Shown: positions 44,475-53,834, numbered from the stretch's first letter. The stretch: DNA of 64,000 bases from Pelagibacteraceae bacterium (GCA_009693705.1 SHWS01000006.1:1-64000); one strand, 5' to 3'. Translations and numbers: made by a program. Notes: generated from the letters alone by a model not told the origin.

Positions 44475-45443
44475 TTAAGAAATATTAGATTCTAAAATTT
44501 GATGAATATGAATTACTCCAATTGTAATAAATTTATTTTTTTTATCATAGACACAAAGAGAGGTGATTTTTTTAGAATTCATTAATGAAAGTCCTTTTGC
44601 AGCCAGTGCGTCTTTATCAATACTTATTGGATTTTTAGTCATTATTTTTTTAACAGGAATTGAATGTAAATCCAAATTTTTTTGACTAAATCTTCTTATT
44701 TGACCGTCTGTCACAATTCCATTGGTTATTTTATTTTTATTTCTGACAATTAAAATCCCTAATTTTTTTTGATTTAGTATTTTTAAAGCTTCTTTCATTT
44801 TCATATTCTCATTAACAAATGGTATTTTGTCTTTTGTAACCATAATATCTTCTACAGTTTTTAATTGAACAGCAAGATTTCCTGCTGGATGAATTTTTTT
44901 GAAATCTCTTTTATCAAATTTTTTATATTTCATTGCAGCAATAGCCAAAGCATCTCCCAGGGCCATTTGCGCCGTTGTACTTGATGTTGGAACTATTCCA
45001 CCAGATTCTAAAACTTGAGGAATAATTAGCTTTATGTCCGAAGCTTTATAAAGAATAGAATCTTTTCTGGACATTATTCCAATTAATAATATTTTATTTC
45101 TGTTTGCGTATTGAATAATATTTCTTAGCTCATTAGTTTGTCCAGAATAACTAATTAAAATCAAAATATCTTTTTTTGAAATACTTCCTAGGTCACCGTG
45201 AGATGAGTCACTAGCGGAAAGATAAAAAGAGGGTGTTCCAACGGAAGATAAGGTAGCAGCAATTTTTGATGCTATAATTCCACTTTTTCCAACTCCACAT
45301 AAAATTACCTTAGATTGACACTTGGTAATTTGGTTTACAGCATCGTTAAAAGAATTATTTAAATTTTTTTTTAATTTTTCTAGGGCTATTATTTCAAGGT
45401 TAATTACATCTTTGGCGATTTTAACATAATTTTTTTTACTCAT
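44475..45443 (-). CDS. kdsD: Arabinose-5-phosphate isomerase
   Basis: Converts ribulose-5-phosphate to arabinose-5-phosphate, first step to Kdo. An N-terminal SIS domain (VILCGVGKSGIIASKIAATL, SASDSSHGDLGSI, SYSGQTNEL) is followed by two CBS domains (VEDIMVTKDKIPFVNENM and VKKIMTKNPISIDKD). The HPAGNL segment is near the SIS/CBS junction. Length 322 aa is normal. Other Kdo enzymes: kdsB is at 50480. Starts one base after rnd. Confidence 0.93.
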   Translation of the reverse strand: MSKKNYVKIAKDVINLEIIALEKLKKNLNNSFNDAVNQITKCQSKVILCGVGKSGIIASKIAATLSSVGTPSFYLSASDSSHGDLGSISKKDILILISYSGQTNELRNIIQYANRNKILLIGIMSRKDSILYKASDIKLIIPQVLESGGIVPTSSTTAQMALGDALAIAAMKYKKFDKRDFKKIHPAGNLAVQLKTVEDIMVTKDKIPFVNENMKMKEALKILNQKKLGILIVRNKNKITNGIVTDGQIRRFSQKNLDLHSIPVKKIMTKNPISIDKDALAAKGLSLMNSKKITSLCVYDKKNKFITIGVIHIHQILESNIS

Positions 45444-46055
45444 TTAATACGACCAAATATCCTCTTTAAATTGGGCAAGATCCAGATCAACTCTAGTTTT
45501 TAAGAATCTTAAACAATCGTGATACAAATTAATTCTTTTCTCTCTTTCTAATATTTTATTTAACTCCTCATGAATTTTATGTAAATAAATTACATCATTG
45601 GCGCAATATTTTAATTGTGCGGGGCTTAATTCTCCTCCAAAATCAGAACTTTGGAACTGCTTACTAATATCTATATTTATAAACTCTTTTATTAGAGTTT
45701 TTAATGAATGTTGATCCGAATATGATCTTGCTAATTTTGAAGCAATTTTTGTATCGAGAATATTATTTGTATCTGTTTTTAAGTAATATTTTATATAAGC
45801 TAAATCAGCTCTACCATAGTGAAAAATTTTTGTAATTTTATTATCATTTAAAATTTTTATTAAATTAGGCGCTTTATAACTTAATCTGTCAAACTGAACG
45901 ATATGTGCGTCGTAATTTCCTGAAGATATTTGAATTAAGCAAAGAGGATCTCGACTAACATTTAGACCCATAAATTCCCCATCTATAGCTAATACGTTGC
46001 CTAAATTTAAATCATCTGGTAAGTCATTTTTGTGAAGTTTGATATCAATATTCAT
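45444..46055 (-). CDS. rnd: Ribonuclease D-like 3'-5' exonuclease
   Basis: A 203-aa protein consisting only of the DEDD exonuclease domain; it lacks the HRDC domains of E. coli RNase D, as is common for the alphaproteobacterial short form. Motif I is AIDGEFMGL, motif II KIFHYGRADLAYI, motif III CANDVIYLHKIH with the Tyr/Asp pair. It probably trims RNA 3' ends such as those of tRNAs. It heads the rnd-kdsD-lptC-lptB run; its ATG is 16 bp from the divergent start at 46072. Confidence 0.85.
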   Translation of the reverse strand: MNIDIKLHKNDLPDDLNLGNVLAIDGEFMGLNVSRDPLCLIQISSGNYDAHIVQFDRLSYKAPNLIKILNDNKITKIFHYGRADLAYIKYYLKTDTNNILDTKIASKLARSYSDQHSLKTLIKEFINIDISKQFQSSDFGGELSPAQLKYCANDVIYLHKIHEELNKILEREKRINLYHDCLRFLKTRVDLDLAQFKEDIWSY

Positions 46056-46071
46056 CTCTAAACATATATAT

Positions 46072-47049
46072 ATGAAAGCAAAAAATTGTCTAATTTTTGG
46101 TGGCAGTGGTCAAATTGGTCGTAACCTAATAAGGAAGCTTACAAAAAATGATTACAGATTAACTATTGTTACAAGAAACATCCATCAGAAAAGCTACATA
46201 ATAAAAACTCAAGCTAATGCAGGATATATTGATATCGTTGAAGCAAATATATTTGATGAGAATAAAATTAGAAATCTATTTAAAAAAGCGGACATTTGTA
46301 TAAATTTGATTGGTATTCTAAATGAGCAAAAAAGAGGTAACACTTTTAAAAATATCCATAATATCTTTCCTTCATTGCTAGCTAAACTTTGCAAAGAATA
46401 TCATATTGAGCATTTTATACATCTATCAGCCCTAGGTATTAATGATGCTGTGGATTCGGATTATGCAAAAAGTAAATTACAAGGAGAAAACAATATTCAA
46501 AAAAATTTCTCACTTGCAACAATTTTAAGACCATCAGTCGTTTACTCAGTAGATGATAATTTTACAACAAGTTTTATGACATTGTTAAGTAGGCTTCCTA
46601 TTTTTCCATTATATTACGGGGGCAAGACAAAATTTATGCCAATTCATTGTTCTGATTTAACTGATATTATTTATAATGTAATATCAAAAAATATTTATTC
46701 AAAAATTATTGAGTGTGTAGGAAATGAAGTAATTACTTTTAAGGAAATACTTCAAAGATTGTTGAGTTTGATGAACAAAAAAAGAATTTTAATTCCATTT
46801 CCTTTTTTATTAGCAAATTTTTCGGCAAAAATTTTTGAACTACTGCCCAATCCTTTATTAACAACAGATCAATTAAGACTCTTAAAATATGACAATGTTT
46901 TATCCGGCAAATATAAAACAAATTCTGACCTTGGAATGCCAAGTATACGATTTTTTAATCAGGAAGTTGAAAAGTATTGTTATATGTGGAGACATGGAGG
47001 TCAATTCTCAACTAAAAAATATAACTTAAAAAAAGCTTCAGAAGATTAA
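46072..47049 (+). CDS. NDUFA9-like NAD(P)-binding protein (complex I-associated)
   Basis: A 325-aa atypical short-chain dehydrogenase/epimerase. The Rossmann signature IFGGSGQIGRNL is right at the N-terminus, with DICINLIGIL, HFIHLSALGI, YAKSKLQGE and ILRPSVVYS following. This set is typical of the complex I 39-kDa/NDUFA9 group and its alphaproteobacterial relatives. Catalytic Tyr-x-x-x-Lys is kept as YAKSK. I chose ATG 46072; codons from 46039 overlap the rnd start region. Function as an accessory of NADH dehydrogenase is by homology only. Confidence 0.82.
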   Translation: MKAKNCLIFGGSGQIGRNLIRKLTKNDYRLTIVTRNIHQKSYIIKTQANAGYIDIVEANIFDENKIRNLFKKADICINLIGILNEQKRGNTFKNIHNIFPSLLAKLCKEYHIEHFIHLSALGINDAVDSDYAKSKLQGENNIQKNFSLATILRPSVVYSVDDNFTTSFMTLLSRLPIFPLYYGGKTKFMPIHCSDLTDIIYNVISKNIYSKIIECVGNEVITFKEILQRLLSLMNKKRILIPFPFLLANFSAKIFELLPNPLLTTDQLRLLKYDNVLSGKYKTNSDLGMPSIRFFNQEVEKYCYMWRHGGQFSTKKYNLKKASED

Positions 47050-47062
47050 TAAGATATTCTTT

Positions 47063-47557
47063 TTAAGCGGATTGAGTTTTTTTCCCAATAAAATCTGGAA
47101 CTTCATTTTTATCTGAAGTATCTTCTTTTTTACCTTTGGGTTGGTAAGCATACAGCAGGTGTAGCTTGCAATAAGAAAAATCTTTTAAAGAAGATCTTCC
47201 ACAAAAATAAAAATTTTTTTCATCTGGGTGACCAATTGGCCATTTGCAACTATTTTCATCCAACTCTTCTATTTGCTTAGGATTTTCTGGTTCAAAATCT
47301 TTTTCAATAATAAGAGATTTAAACCTGCTTTTTCTACTTATTTTAATTTTGTTATTATCTTCTTCTAATGAATTGTTAAAATTTCGATTTGAAATAGAAC
47401 TTCTTGTTTTTATTTTTTCTGATAATTTTAATCGATTAGCTTTACCTATGACTGCATTTCTGCTTACGTCACCTATAATTTGTGCAATTTGACTTGCTGT
47501 ACTTCCTTTGCCCCAAAGTTCTTTAAGTTTTTTAACTTTTTCTTCATTCCAGGTCAT
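47063..47557 (-). CDS. gcrA: Cell-cycle regulator GcrA
   Basis: GcrA is an alphaproteobacterial regulator that binds sigma-70 RNA polymerase and methylated GANTC promoters. The N-terminal helix-turn-helix MTWNEEKVKKLKELWGKG, TASQIAQIIGD, VSRNAVIGKANRL is diagnostic. The C-terminal cysteine region is CKWPIGHPDEKNFYFCG, then YCKLHLLYAYQP. The linker is charged. Length 164 aa is normal. A 188-bp AT-rich spacer divides it from divergent argD. CcrM is not in the window. Confidence 0.93.
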   Translation of the reverse strand: MTWNEEKVKKLKELWGKGSTASQIAQIIGDVSRNAVIGKANRLKLSEKIKTRSSISNRNFNNSLEEDNNKIKISRKSRFKSLIIEKDFEPENPKQIEELDENSCKWPIGHPDEKNFYFCGRSSLKDFSYCKLHLLYAYQPKGKKEDTSDKNEVPDFIGKKTQSA

Positions 47558-47745
47558 TTTGTATAATTAACTACTTTTAGTGTTTAATATTATTAAAACC
47601 ACAATATATAGATATACCGTTTCTTTAAACAAGTAAATTTTTATATTTATTAACATATTTTAAAAAATTAATTTTACCAATTTTTCAATCATCACTTGTG
47701 TCTCATTACTTTTAATTTATAGAAATAGAAGTATCAATTAAGATT

Positions 47746-48912
47746 ATGAGCTATCTAGCAAAAAATTATAATAGAAAAAAAATTTCATTTAAATATGGAA
47801 AAGGTAGCCATTTGTATAGTTTGAATGGAATTAAATATTTAGATTTTGTGCAGGGAATAGCAGTAAATTCCTTGGGTCATGCTCATCCAAAATTAGTAAG
47901 TGCTATTAATAAGCAAGCTAAAAAACTTTGGCACGTCTCTAATGCATTTACAATTCCAGAGGGAGAAAAATTAGCAAAAAAACTAGCTCAAAAAACATTC
48001 GCTGATTATGTTATGTTTCAAAATAGTGGAACAGAAGCAACAGAAGCAGCAATAAAAGTAGCAAGAAGATATTTTTTTTCAATCGGTAAACCAAAAAAAA
48101 ATAGAATTTTATGTATAAAAAATTCTTTTCATGGAAGAACTTTAGCAGCAATTTTCGCAAGTGGATCAAAAAAAATGACAGAAGGTTTTGGACCAAAGGT
48201 TGATGGTTTTGATCATTTTGAATTTGGTAATCACCAAGATTTAAAAAAATCTATAACTAAAAATACAGCTGCTATTATGGTTGAAACTATTATGGGAGAG
48301 GGAGGTATTAAGGTTATACCTGATTGGTGTTTAAGAGAACTTAGAAAAATTTGTACTAAAAAAAATATTTTATTAATACTCGATGAAGTACAATGTGGCA
48401 TTGGACGAACAGGTGATTTTTTTGCTTTTGAAAAATCTAAAGTTAAACCAGATATTGTGCCTATAGCAAAAGGCATTGGTGGAGGATTTCCAATGGGAGC
48501 AGTTTTAATGAATAAAAAAGTTGGCTCATGCATGACATCAGGCACACATGGCTCAACCTTTGGAGGCAATCCTTTAGCTATGGCTGTAGGTAATGCTGTA
48601 TTTGATATAATTTCTAAAAAAAGCTTTTTAAAAAATATAAAAAATCTTTCTGAGTATTTTTTTCTTAATTTAAATAAGATCAGAGAAAAATATCCAAAAA
48701 TTATTAAAGAAATAAGAGGAAAAGGTTTTTTAATTGGAATTCAACTACATAAAGACCAAATAAATTTTATTAATAAGCTTATGGATCAAAAATTATTAAC
48801 AATTAAGGCTGCTGAAAATGTTGTTAGAATTTTGCCGCCTTTAAATGTTAAAAAAAATGAAATTGATCAGGCTTTAAAAATAATTGATAAAGTATGTCTT
48901 AGTTATGAATAA
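47746..48912 (+). CDS. argD: Acetylornithine aminotransferase
   Basis: PLP class III aminotransferase of arginine synthesis, possibly also used as N-succinyl-DAP aminotransferase. Features: YLDFVQGIAVNSLGHAHP, FQNSGTEATEAAIKVARR, ILDEVQCGIGRTG, and the PLP lysine in PIAKGIGGGFPMGAVL. Length 388 aa is normal. The 3' end overlaps argF by 8 nt. The first gene of an argD-argF pair. Confidence 0.93.
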   Translation: MSYLAKNYNRKKISFKYGKGSHLYSLNGIKYLDFVQGIAVNSLGHAHPKLVSAINKQAKKLWHVSNAFTIPEGEKLAKKLAQKTFADYVMFQNSGTEATEAAIKVARRYFFSIGKPKKNRILCIKNSFHGRTLAAIFASGSKKMTEGFGPKVDGFDHFEFGNHQDLKKSITKNTAAIMVETIMGEGGIKVIPDWCLRELRKICTKKNILLILDEVQCGIGRTGDFFAFEKSKVKPDIVPIAKGIGGGFPMGAVLMNKKVGSCMTSGTHGSTFGGNPLAMAVGNAVFDIISKKSFLKNIKNLSEYFFLNLNKIREKYPKIIKEIRGKGFLIGIQLHKDQINFINKLMDQKLLTIKAAENVVRILPPLNVKKNEIDQALKIIDKVCLSYE

Positions 48913-49843
48913 AATAAAAGATTTCACAAATTTAAGTGATGTACCCTCAAAAGATCTTAGAAAAATTCTCAAAGATGCAAAAAAAAGAAAAAATTTAAGA
49001 AAAAAATTAAATACATTAGAAATTGATAAGGATGCTCCATTAAAGGGAAAATTATTGATACAAATGTTTGAAAAATCAAGTTTAAGAACAAGACTAAGCT
49101 TTTATTTAGCAATTAAACAATTGGGAGGTGGAACTTTAACTTTAAGGTCTAATGAACTTCATTTGGGTCAAGGTGGAGAAAGCTTAGCAGATACTGCAAA
49201 AATACTTTCAACTTATGGAGATGCATTTATGCTTAGATCTGATAGTGATCAAAAAATTGAAAATTTTAAAAATTATCTTTCTATTCCGATAATTAATGGT
49301 TTGAGTCCATCATCACACCCAACCCAAGTTTTGTCAGATGTTTTTACCGTTGAAGAAATTAAAAAAAAATCAATTTCAAAATTAACAATTGCTTGGATAG
49401 GAGATTCTAACAATGTTCTTAATAGCCTTATTGCTGCATCAATAAAATTTTCTTTCAAGCTAAATATTGGTTGCCCAAAAAATTTTGAACCTAATAAATC
49501 ATTAAAAAAGTGGGTAAAAAATAATAATAGTAAAATATTTATTTATAATGATCCAAAAATAGCAGTTAAAAATGTTGATGTAATATTTTCTGATAAGGTC
49601 ATTTCATTAAATGATAAAGTAAATAAAATTAAAAAAATTAATCAATTTAAAAAATTTAAAATTGACAAAAAATTAATGAGTTTTGCAAAAAAAGATTGTA
49701 TTTTTCTTCATTGTTTGCCTAAAGGCCCTGAAGTAAGTGATGAGGTTTTTTTGGGAAAACAATCAAGAGTTTGGGAACAGGCACTTAATAGAGTTCATGT
49801 GCAAAAAAGTATTTTATTATATTGTTTTGGAAAATTAAGGTAA
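48905..49843 (+). CDS. argF: Ornithine carbamoyltransferase
   Basis: Forms citrulline from ornithine and carbamoyl phosphate. The carbamoyl-phosphate site reads KSSLRTRLSF, where most OTCs have STRTR (Thr replaced by Leu); HPTQVLSD is intact, as is IAWIGDSNNVLNS, and the ornithine site HCLP is followed by a shortened loop (KGPEVSDEVF). I start at ATG 48905 (312 aa), which overlaps argD by 8 nt. The 3' end overlaps the convergent cytochrome gene by 9 nt. Confidence 0.92.
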   Translation: MNKIKDFTNLSDVPSKDLRKILKDAKKRKNLRKKLNTLEIDKDAPLKGKLLIQMFEKSSLRTRLSFYLAIKQLGGGTLTLRSNELHLGQGGESLADTAKILSTYGDAFMLRSDSDQKIENFKNYLSIPIINGLSPSSHPTQVLSDVFTVEEIKKKSISKLTIAWIGDSNNVLNSLIAASIKFSFKLNIGCPKNFEPNKSLKKWVKNNNSKIFIYNDPKIAVKNVDVIFSDKVISLNDKVNKIKKINQFKKFKIDKKLMSFAKKDCIFLHCLPKGPEVSDEVFLGKQSRVWEQALNRVHVQKSILLYCFGKLR

Positions 49844-50374
49844 AGGAATCGGGGCATCTGAATTTTGATTCAAGTATTTTATTACTGAAGCTCTATCTTC
49901 TTCATTTTTAAGACCAGCATATGACATTTTTGTACCCTTAATATAGCCTGCAGGTTTTGTCAGAAAGCCATTTAATTCCTCGAAAGTCCATTCTTTATTA
50001 TATTCAATTAATGCTTTAGAATATTTGTAATCTTCAATTCCACCAACTTTTCTTCCAACCACATTATATAATGCTGGTCCAATTTTGTTCTCACCCCCTT
50101 TGATTATAGAATGACATGCTGCACATTTTTTAAAAATTTTTTCTCCAGTTGCAATATCTCCCATACTCATCAAAGCTACAATATCAATTTTTTCCTCAAT
50201 AGCTGCTTCTTCATTGCTAGAGTCAATAGAGGCATTTTCAACTTGAATTCCATAACCTGGAATTTCGGGTTTTTTTACATAAAATATAGTTTCTGATAAT
50301 TTTCCTAAACCGACCACTAAAAGAGCAACCATTAGTATTGCAGCAATAATTTTATTTATTTCAAACGAATCCAT
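49835..50374 (-). CDS. Membrane-anchored cytochrome c (CycM type)
   Basis: A 179-aa class I cytochrome c with an uncleaved N-terminal membrane helix (about 8-28), a linker of roughly 45 residues, and a heme domain with KKCAACHSI, GPALYNVVGRKVG and the axial Met in GTKMSYAG. This matches the membrane-bound c552/CycM group that passes electrons from the bc1 complex to the aa3 oxidase in alphaproteobacteria. Acts on the periplasmic side of the inner membrane. Order argF | cytochrome c | kdsB-pheA is frequent in alphas. Confidence 0.92.
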   Translation of the reverse strand: MDSFEINKIIAAILMVALLVVGLGKLSETIFYVKKPEIPGYGIQVENASIDSSNEEAAIEEKIDIVALMSMGDIATGEKIFKKCAACHSIIKGGENKIGPALYNVVGRKVGGIEDYKYSKALIEYNKEWTFEELNGFLTKPAGYIKGTKMSYAGLKNEEDRASVIKYLNQNSDAPIPLP

Positions 50375-50479
50375 TTTATTAAATTTAATTTTGAACGTAT
50401 AACATGATAAATAAAAATATTATTTAAAATTTAATGAACAATTTTGCCTCTGTGCAACATGAAAATTTAAAATAAATTA

Positions 50480-51211
50480 ATGAAAACTCTTATTTTAATA
50501 CCCTCTAGATTATCAGCTACCCGATTACCTGGAAAACCTTTATTAAAAATTAATAATGTATCAATTATTTCTCATGTATTTAAGAAGGCAAAAGAGGCTA
50601 ACATTGGTGATGTAGTAGTTGCCACTGAGGATCAAGAAATATTAGATGATGTAGAAGATAATGGCGGACAAGCAATTTTGACAAGCAAAAACCACCATAC
50701 AGGGACTGATAGAATTTATGAAGCTTTTAAAAAATTAAATAAAAATGATGTAGATTTGATTATGAACTTACAAGGAGATGAACCAGCTATCAATATTGAA
50801 GATATAATTAATCTTAATAAAAAAATGATTGATTTTAAATCTGAAATTGGGACCTTAGCATCAAAAATTGAAGATCAAAAAATTTTTGAAAATAAAAATG
50901 TTGTTAAAGTAGCAACTAAAGATTTTTTGGATAAAAATAAATTTCCTGAGGCTAATAGCTTTTTTAGGACAACTAATATTAATGTTAATATATATCAACA
51001 TATAGGAATATATTGTTACTCAGTGCAAGCTCTCGAGAAATTTGTAAAGTTTAAGCAAACAAAAAATGAATTACAAAATAAATTGGAACAATTGAGAGCT
51101 CTCGATAATGATATCAAAATTAATGTTGCTCTTGCAAATTCATCTTCTATTGGAGTAGACACTAAGGAGGATTACCTGGCTTTAAAAAAAATTATGGAAT
51201 ATAAAGATTAA
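50480..51211 (+). CDS. kdsB: CMP-Kdo synthetase
   Basis: 3-deoxy-manno-octulosonate cytidylyltransferase, activating Kdo for lipid A. IPSRLSATRLPGKPLLKIN is the nucleotide-binding start, followed by VATEDQEI, GTDRIYEA and LQGDEPAI. Length 243 aa is normal. It is separated from the cytochrome gene by a 105-bp divergent spacer and overlaps pheA by one base. Confidence 0.94.
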   Translation: MKTLILIPSRLSATRLPGKPLLKINNVSIISHVFKKAKEANIGDVVVATEDQEILDDVEDNGGQAILTSKNHHTGTDRIYEAFKKLNKNDVDLIMNLQGDEPAINIEDIINLNKKMIDFKSEIGTLASKIEDQKIFENKNVVKVATKDFLDKNKFPEANSFFRTTNINVNIYQHIGIYCYSVQALEKFVKFKQTKNELQNKLEQLRALDNDIKINVALANSSSIGVDTKEDYLALKKIMEYKD

Positions 51212-52047
51212 TGAGTAAAATCTATTTTCAAGGAACATTTGGCGCGTACTCTCATTTAGCTGCCATGTCAATAGATCCAATTGCCGAGTTAGTTCCGTGT
51301 AAAACTTTCGACGAATGTTTTATTAAAGCTTCATTAGATAGTGATACTAAAATTGTAATTCCTGAGTCTAATAGAATTACGGGTAATATTGGCATAGAAT
51401 ATTTAATTTTTAAATATAGATTAAATATATATGGTGAATATTTTAAAAAAATTGAACATAGTTTATTAGGTCTGTCAGGTTCAAAAATTTCAGATATAAA
51501 ACATGTATATTCACATATTCAAGCACTATCTCAATGCTCTGACTTTATTAAAAACAATAATCTCATTGAGCATGTTAGAGCTGATACAGCTGGATCCGCT
51601 CAAATGATTTCAGAAAATAAAATAAAGAATCAAGCTGCAATAGCTTCAGCTCTTTGTGCAAAAATTTACGGTTTAGAAATAATAAAAAAAAATATTGAAA
51701 ATGAAAACAATAACTTAACTAGATTTTTAATTATGGGAAAAAATATTTTTCAACCAGAATTTAATAATAAAAAATATATAACTTCTTTTTTATTTAAATT
51801 AAAAAGTAAGCCTGCTGCTCTTTATCAATCTCTTGGAGGATTTGCTATTAATGGGGTAAACTTAACAAAATTACAAAGTTACCCTGAAAAAAGCTCTTTT
51901 GATTCTTATTTTTTTTTATGCGATTTAGATGGGCACATTGATGACTCAAATGTACAAAAATCTCTTGAAGAACTTGCTCTTCACTGTGAAGATTTTCACG
52001 TCTTAGGTGTTTTTGAGGCCGATAAAATAAGAGAAAAAAAATCTTAA
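51211..52047 (+). CDS. pheA: Prephenate dehydratase
   Basis: Monofunctional prephenate dehydratase, giving phenylpyruvate for phenylalanine. FQGTFGAYSHLAA opens the type 2 periplasmic-binding-like fold, DTAGSAQMISENK is the catalytic TAxSA-type segment (TAGSA), and NLTRFLIMG is the TRF motif. The C-terminal ACT domain (FKLKSKPAALYQSLGGFA, ESYP-like LQSYPEKSSFD) is the phenylalanine sensor. Length 278 aa. It precedes the SRP RNA gene. Confidence 0.93.
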   Translation: MSKIYFQGTFGAYSHLAAMSIDPIAELVPCKTFDECFIKASLDSDTKIVIPESNRITGNIGIEYLIFKYRLNIYGEYFKKIEHSLLGLSGSKISDIKHVYSHIQALSQCSDFIKNNNLIEHVRADTAGSAQMISENKIKNQAAIASALCAKIYGLEIIKKNIENENNNLTRFLIMGKNIFQPEFNNKKYITSFLFKLKSKPAALYQSLGGFAINGVNLTKLQSYPEKSSFDSYFFLCDLDGHIDDSNVQKSLEELALHCEDFHVLGVFEADKIREKKS

Positions 52048-52090
52048 TCTTTTATTGTAGAATAGAAAATATAACTGTTATAATAGGTTT

Positions 52091-52174
52091 GGAGGCTAGA
52101 GGTGGATGCTGCTTGAACCCGACCAGATCTTAACAGAAGCAGTCGTAGAGACAGTTATTCAGGTTCTAGTCTCC
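52091..52174 (+). ncRNA. ffs: Signal recognition particle RNA (4.5S)
   Basis: A long hairpin: GGAGGCTAGA (52091-52100) pairs with TCTAGTCTCC (52165-52174). The conserved domain IV, GACCAGATCTTAACAGAAGC then AGTC, aligns with the bacterial GGTCAGGTCCGGAAGGAAGCAGCC core; the tetraloop is UAAC (URRC type) in place of GGAA. Location just upstream of dnaX is the usual site of ffs in bacteria. It binds Ffh to target membrane proteins. Confidence 0.85.
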
Positions 52175-52187
52175 TAAAATTTTAACA

Positions 52188-53834
52188 ATGAACAGAAATT
52201 CTAAAGTATTAGCATTAAAATATCGACCCCAAACTTTTAATGATCTTATTGGACAAGAAGTAGTTGCTGAAACTATTACTAATTCTATTAAAGCAAATAA
52301 AGTACCTAATGCCTATCTTTTTGCCGGAATTAGAGGAATAGGAAAAACAACGACAGCAAGGATTGTTGCAAAGGCTTTAAACTGTTTAAAAGGTATAGAA
52401 AATTTGTGTAAAGATGATTTATGTGAAAATTGTGAAGCAATTACAAACTCAAATCACATTGATGTTCTTGAAATGGATGCGGCTAGCAAAACAGGAATCG
52501 ATGATGTCAGAGATCTAATTGAGTTTTCTAGATATGGACCAACATTAGCAAAATTCAAGATTTTCATAATCGACGAAGTCCACATGCTTAGTAAGCAAGC
52601 TTTTAACGGTTTATTAAAAACTCTTGAAGAACCACCAGAATATTTAAAATTTATTTTTGCAACAACGGAAATTAAGAAAATTCCAATTACAGTAGTATCA
52701 AGATGTCAAAGATTTGATTTATCTAGGATAAAATCTTTGGAGCTGTTTGAATTTATTAAAAAAATTAAAGATAAAGAAAATGGAAATGTATCTGATGATG
52801 CTTTAAAATTAATAGTTAGGATTTCTGAAGGATCAGTTCGGGATGCACTTTCGTTATTAGATAGGGGTTTGTTAAGTTTAGATAAAAACAAAGAATTAGA
52901 TCTTAAAGCAGCACAGAAAATTTTTGGATATTTTGATAAATCTCAATTAATTGATCTTTTTCAATTAATACTAAAGGGAGAAGAAACAAATGTAATTAAT
53001 ATTTACAGAAAGATTTACGATCAGGGTATTGAACCAAAATTTTTTATTAATGATTTTTTAGAAATTCTTTATTATTTTAAAAATATTAATTCTTTATCCG
53101 TAGACAGTACTTATTTTTCATTAAACGATGAAGAGTTTTTAAAAATTAAAGAAATATCAAATCAAGTAGATTCAGAAATATTAATTTTATTTTGGCAATT
53201 TACAATAAAGTCCCTTGAAGAATTGGATATAGTATCTAATCCGCATTTATCAATTGAAATGTTTTTAATTCGACTGATACATCTTAGTTCAAAGAAAAAT
53301 AAAAGTAATTTAATAATTGAAAATAAAGACATCAATGAAAAATTAGAAATAAATCATACTGAAATTAAATCAAAAACTCAAATTATTAACCAAATTAAAA
53401 ATGCAATACAAGAGGATCAAAATAAACCAGAAATTAAAACTGAAATTAAAGTAGAACAAAAAAATACTATAAATTCTTTTGATCAATTATTAAAAATTTG
53501 TGTTCAAAAAAAAGAAATTAAATTAAAATATGAATTAGAAAACAATGTTAATCTGGTAAGCTTTGCAAATAATCGGATCGAAATATCCTTTAATGAAAAT
53601 TTAAATAAAGATTTTGTAAAAGATTTATCTTCTAAGTTATTCGAATGGACAAATGAAAGATGGATAATATCTTTTAGTAAATCCAAAGGGGAAATATCAA
53701 TTAAAGAAAATAAAAAAAATAAAAAAGAAGAATTATTAGAGCAAGTAAAAGATTCTGAGATATATAAATCTGTTTTGGATAAATTCCCTGACGCAGAATT
53801 ATTAGATATTAAATTTAACAAAGAAGACGAATAA
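52188..53834 (+). CDS. dnaX: DNA polymerase III subunits gamma/tau
   Basis: AAA+ clamp-loader ATPase. Walker A is GIRGIGKTTTA, the zinc module is CLKGIENLCKDDLCENC, Walker B FIIDEVHML, and SRC with sensor 2 SEGSVRDALSLLD. Domain III and a charged linker (about 375-430) precede a C-terminal tau domain. Length 548 aa. An A8G run at 53506-53514 (codons 440-443) could allow a -1 slip, stopping two codons later to yield a gamma-like protein of about 444 aa. Directly followed by ybaB. Confidence 0.95.
   Translation: MNRNSKVLALKYRPQTFNDLIGQEVVAETITNSIKANKVPNAYLFAGIRGIGKTTTARIVAKALNCLKGIENLCKDDLCENCEAITNSNHIDVLEMDAASKTGIDDVRDLIEFSRYGPTLAKFKIFIIDEVHMLSKQAFNGLLKTLEEPPEYLKFIFATTEIKKIPITVVSRCQRFDLSRIKSLELFEFIKKIKDKENGNVSDDALKLIVRISEGSVRDALSLLDRGLLSLDKNKELDLKAAQKIFGYFDKSQLIDLFQLILKGEETNVINIYRKIYDQGIEPKFFINDFLEILYYFKNINSLSVDSTYFSLNDEEFLKIKEISNQVDSEILILFWQFTIKSLEELDIVSNPHLSIEMFLIRLIHLSSKKNKSNLIIENKDINEKLEINHTEIKSKTQIINQIKNAIQEDQNKPEIKTEIKVEQKNTINSFDQLLKICVQKKEIKLKYELENNVNLVSFANNRIEISFNENLNKDFVKDLSSKLFEWTNERWIISFSKSKGEISIKENKKNKKEELLEQVKDSEIYKSVLDKFPDAELLDIKFNKEDE

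Noticed and set aside
47558-47745. Regulatory RNA between gcrA and argD
   Set aside because: Only AT-rich sequence without stable pairing is visible; most simply two divergent promoters.
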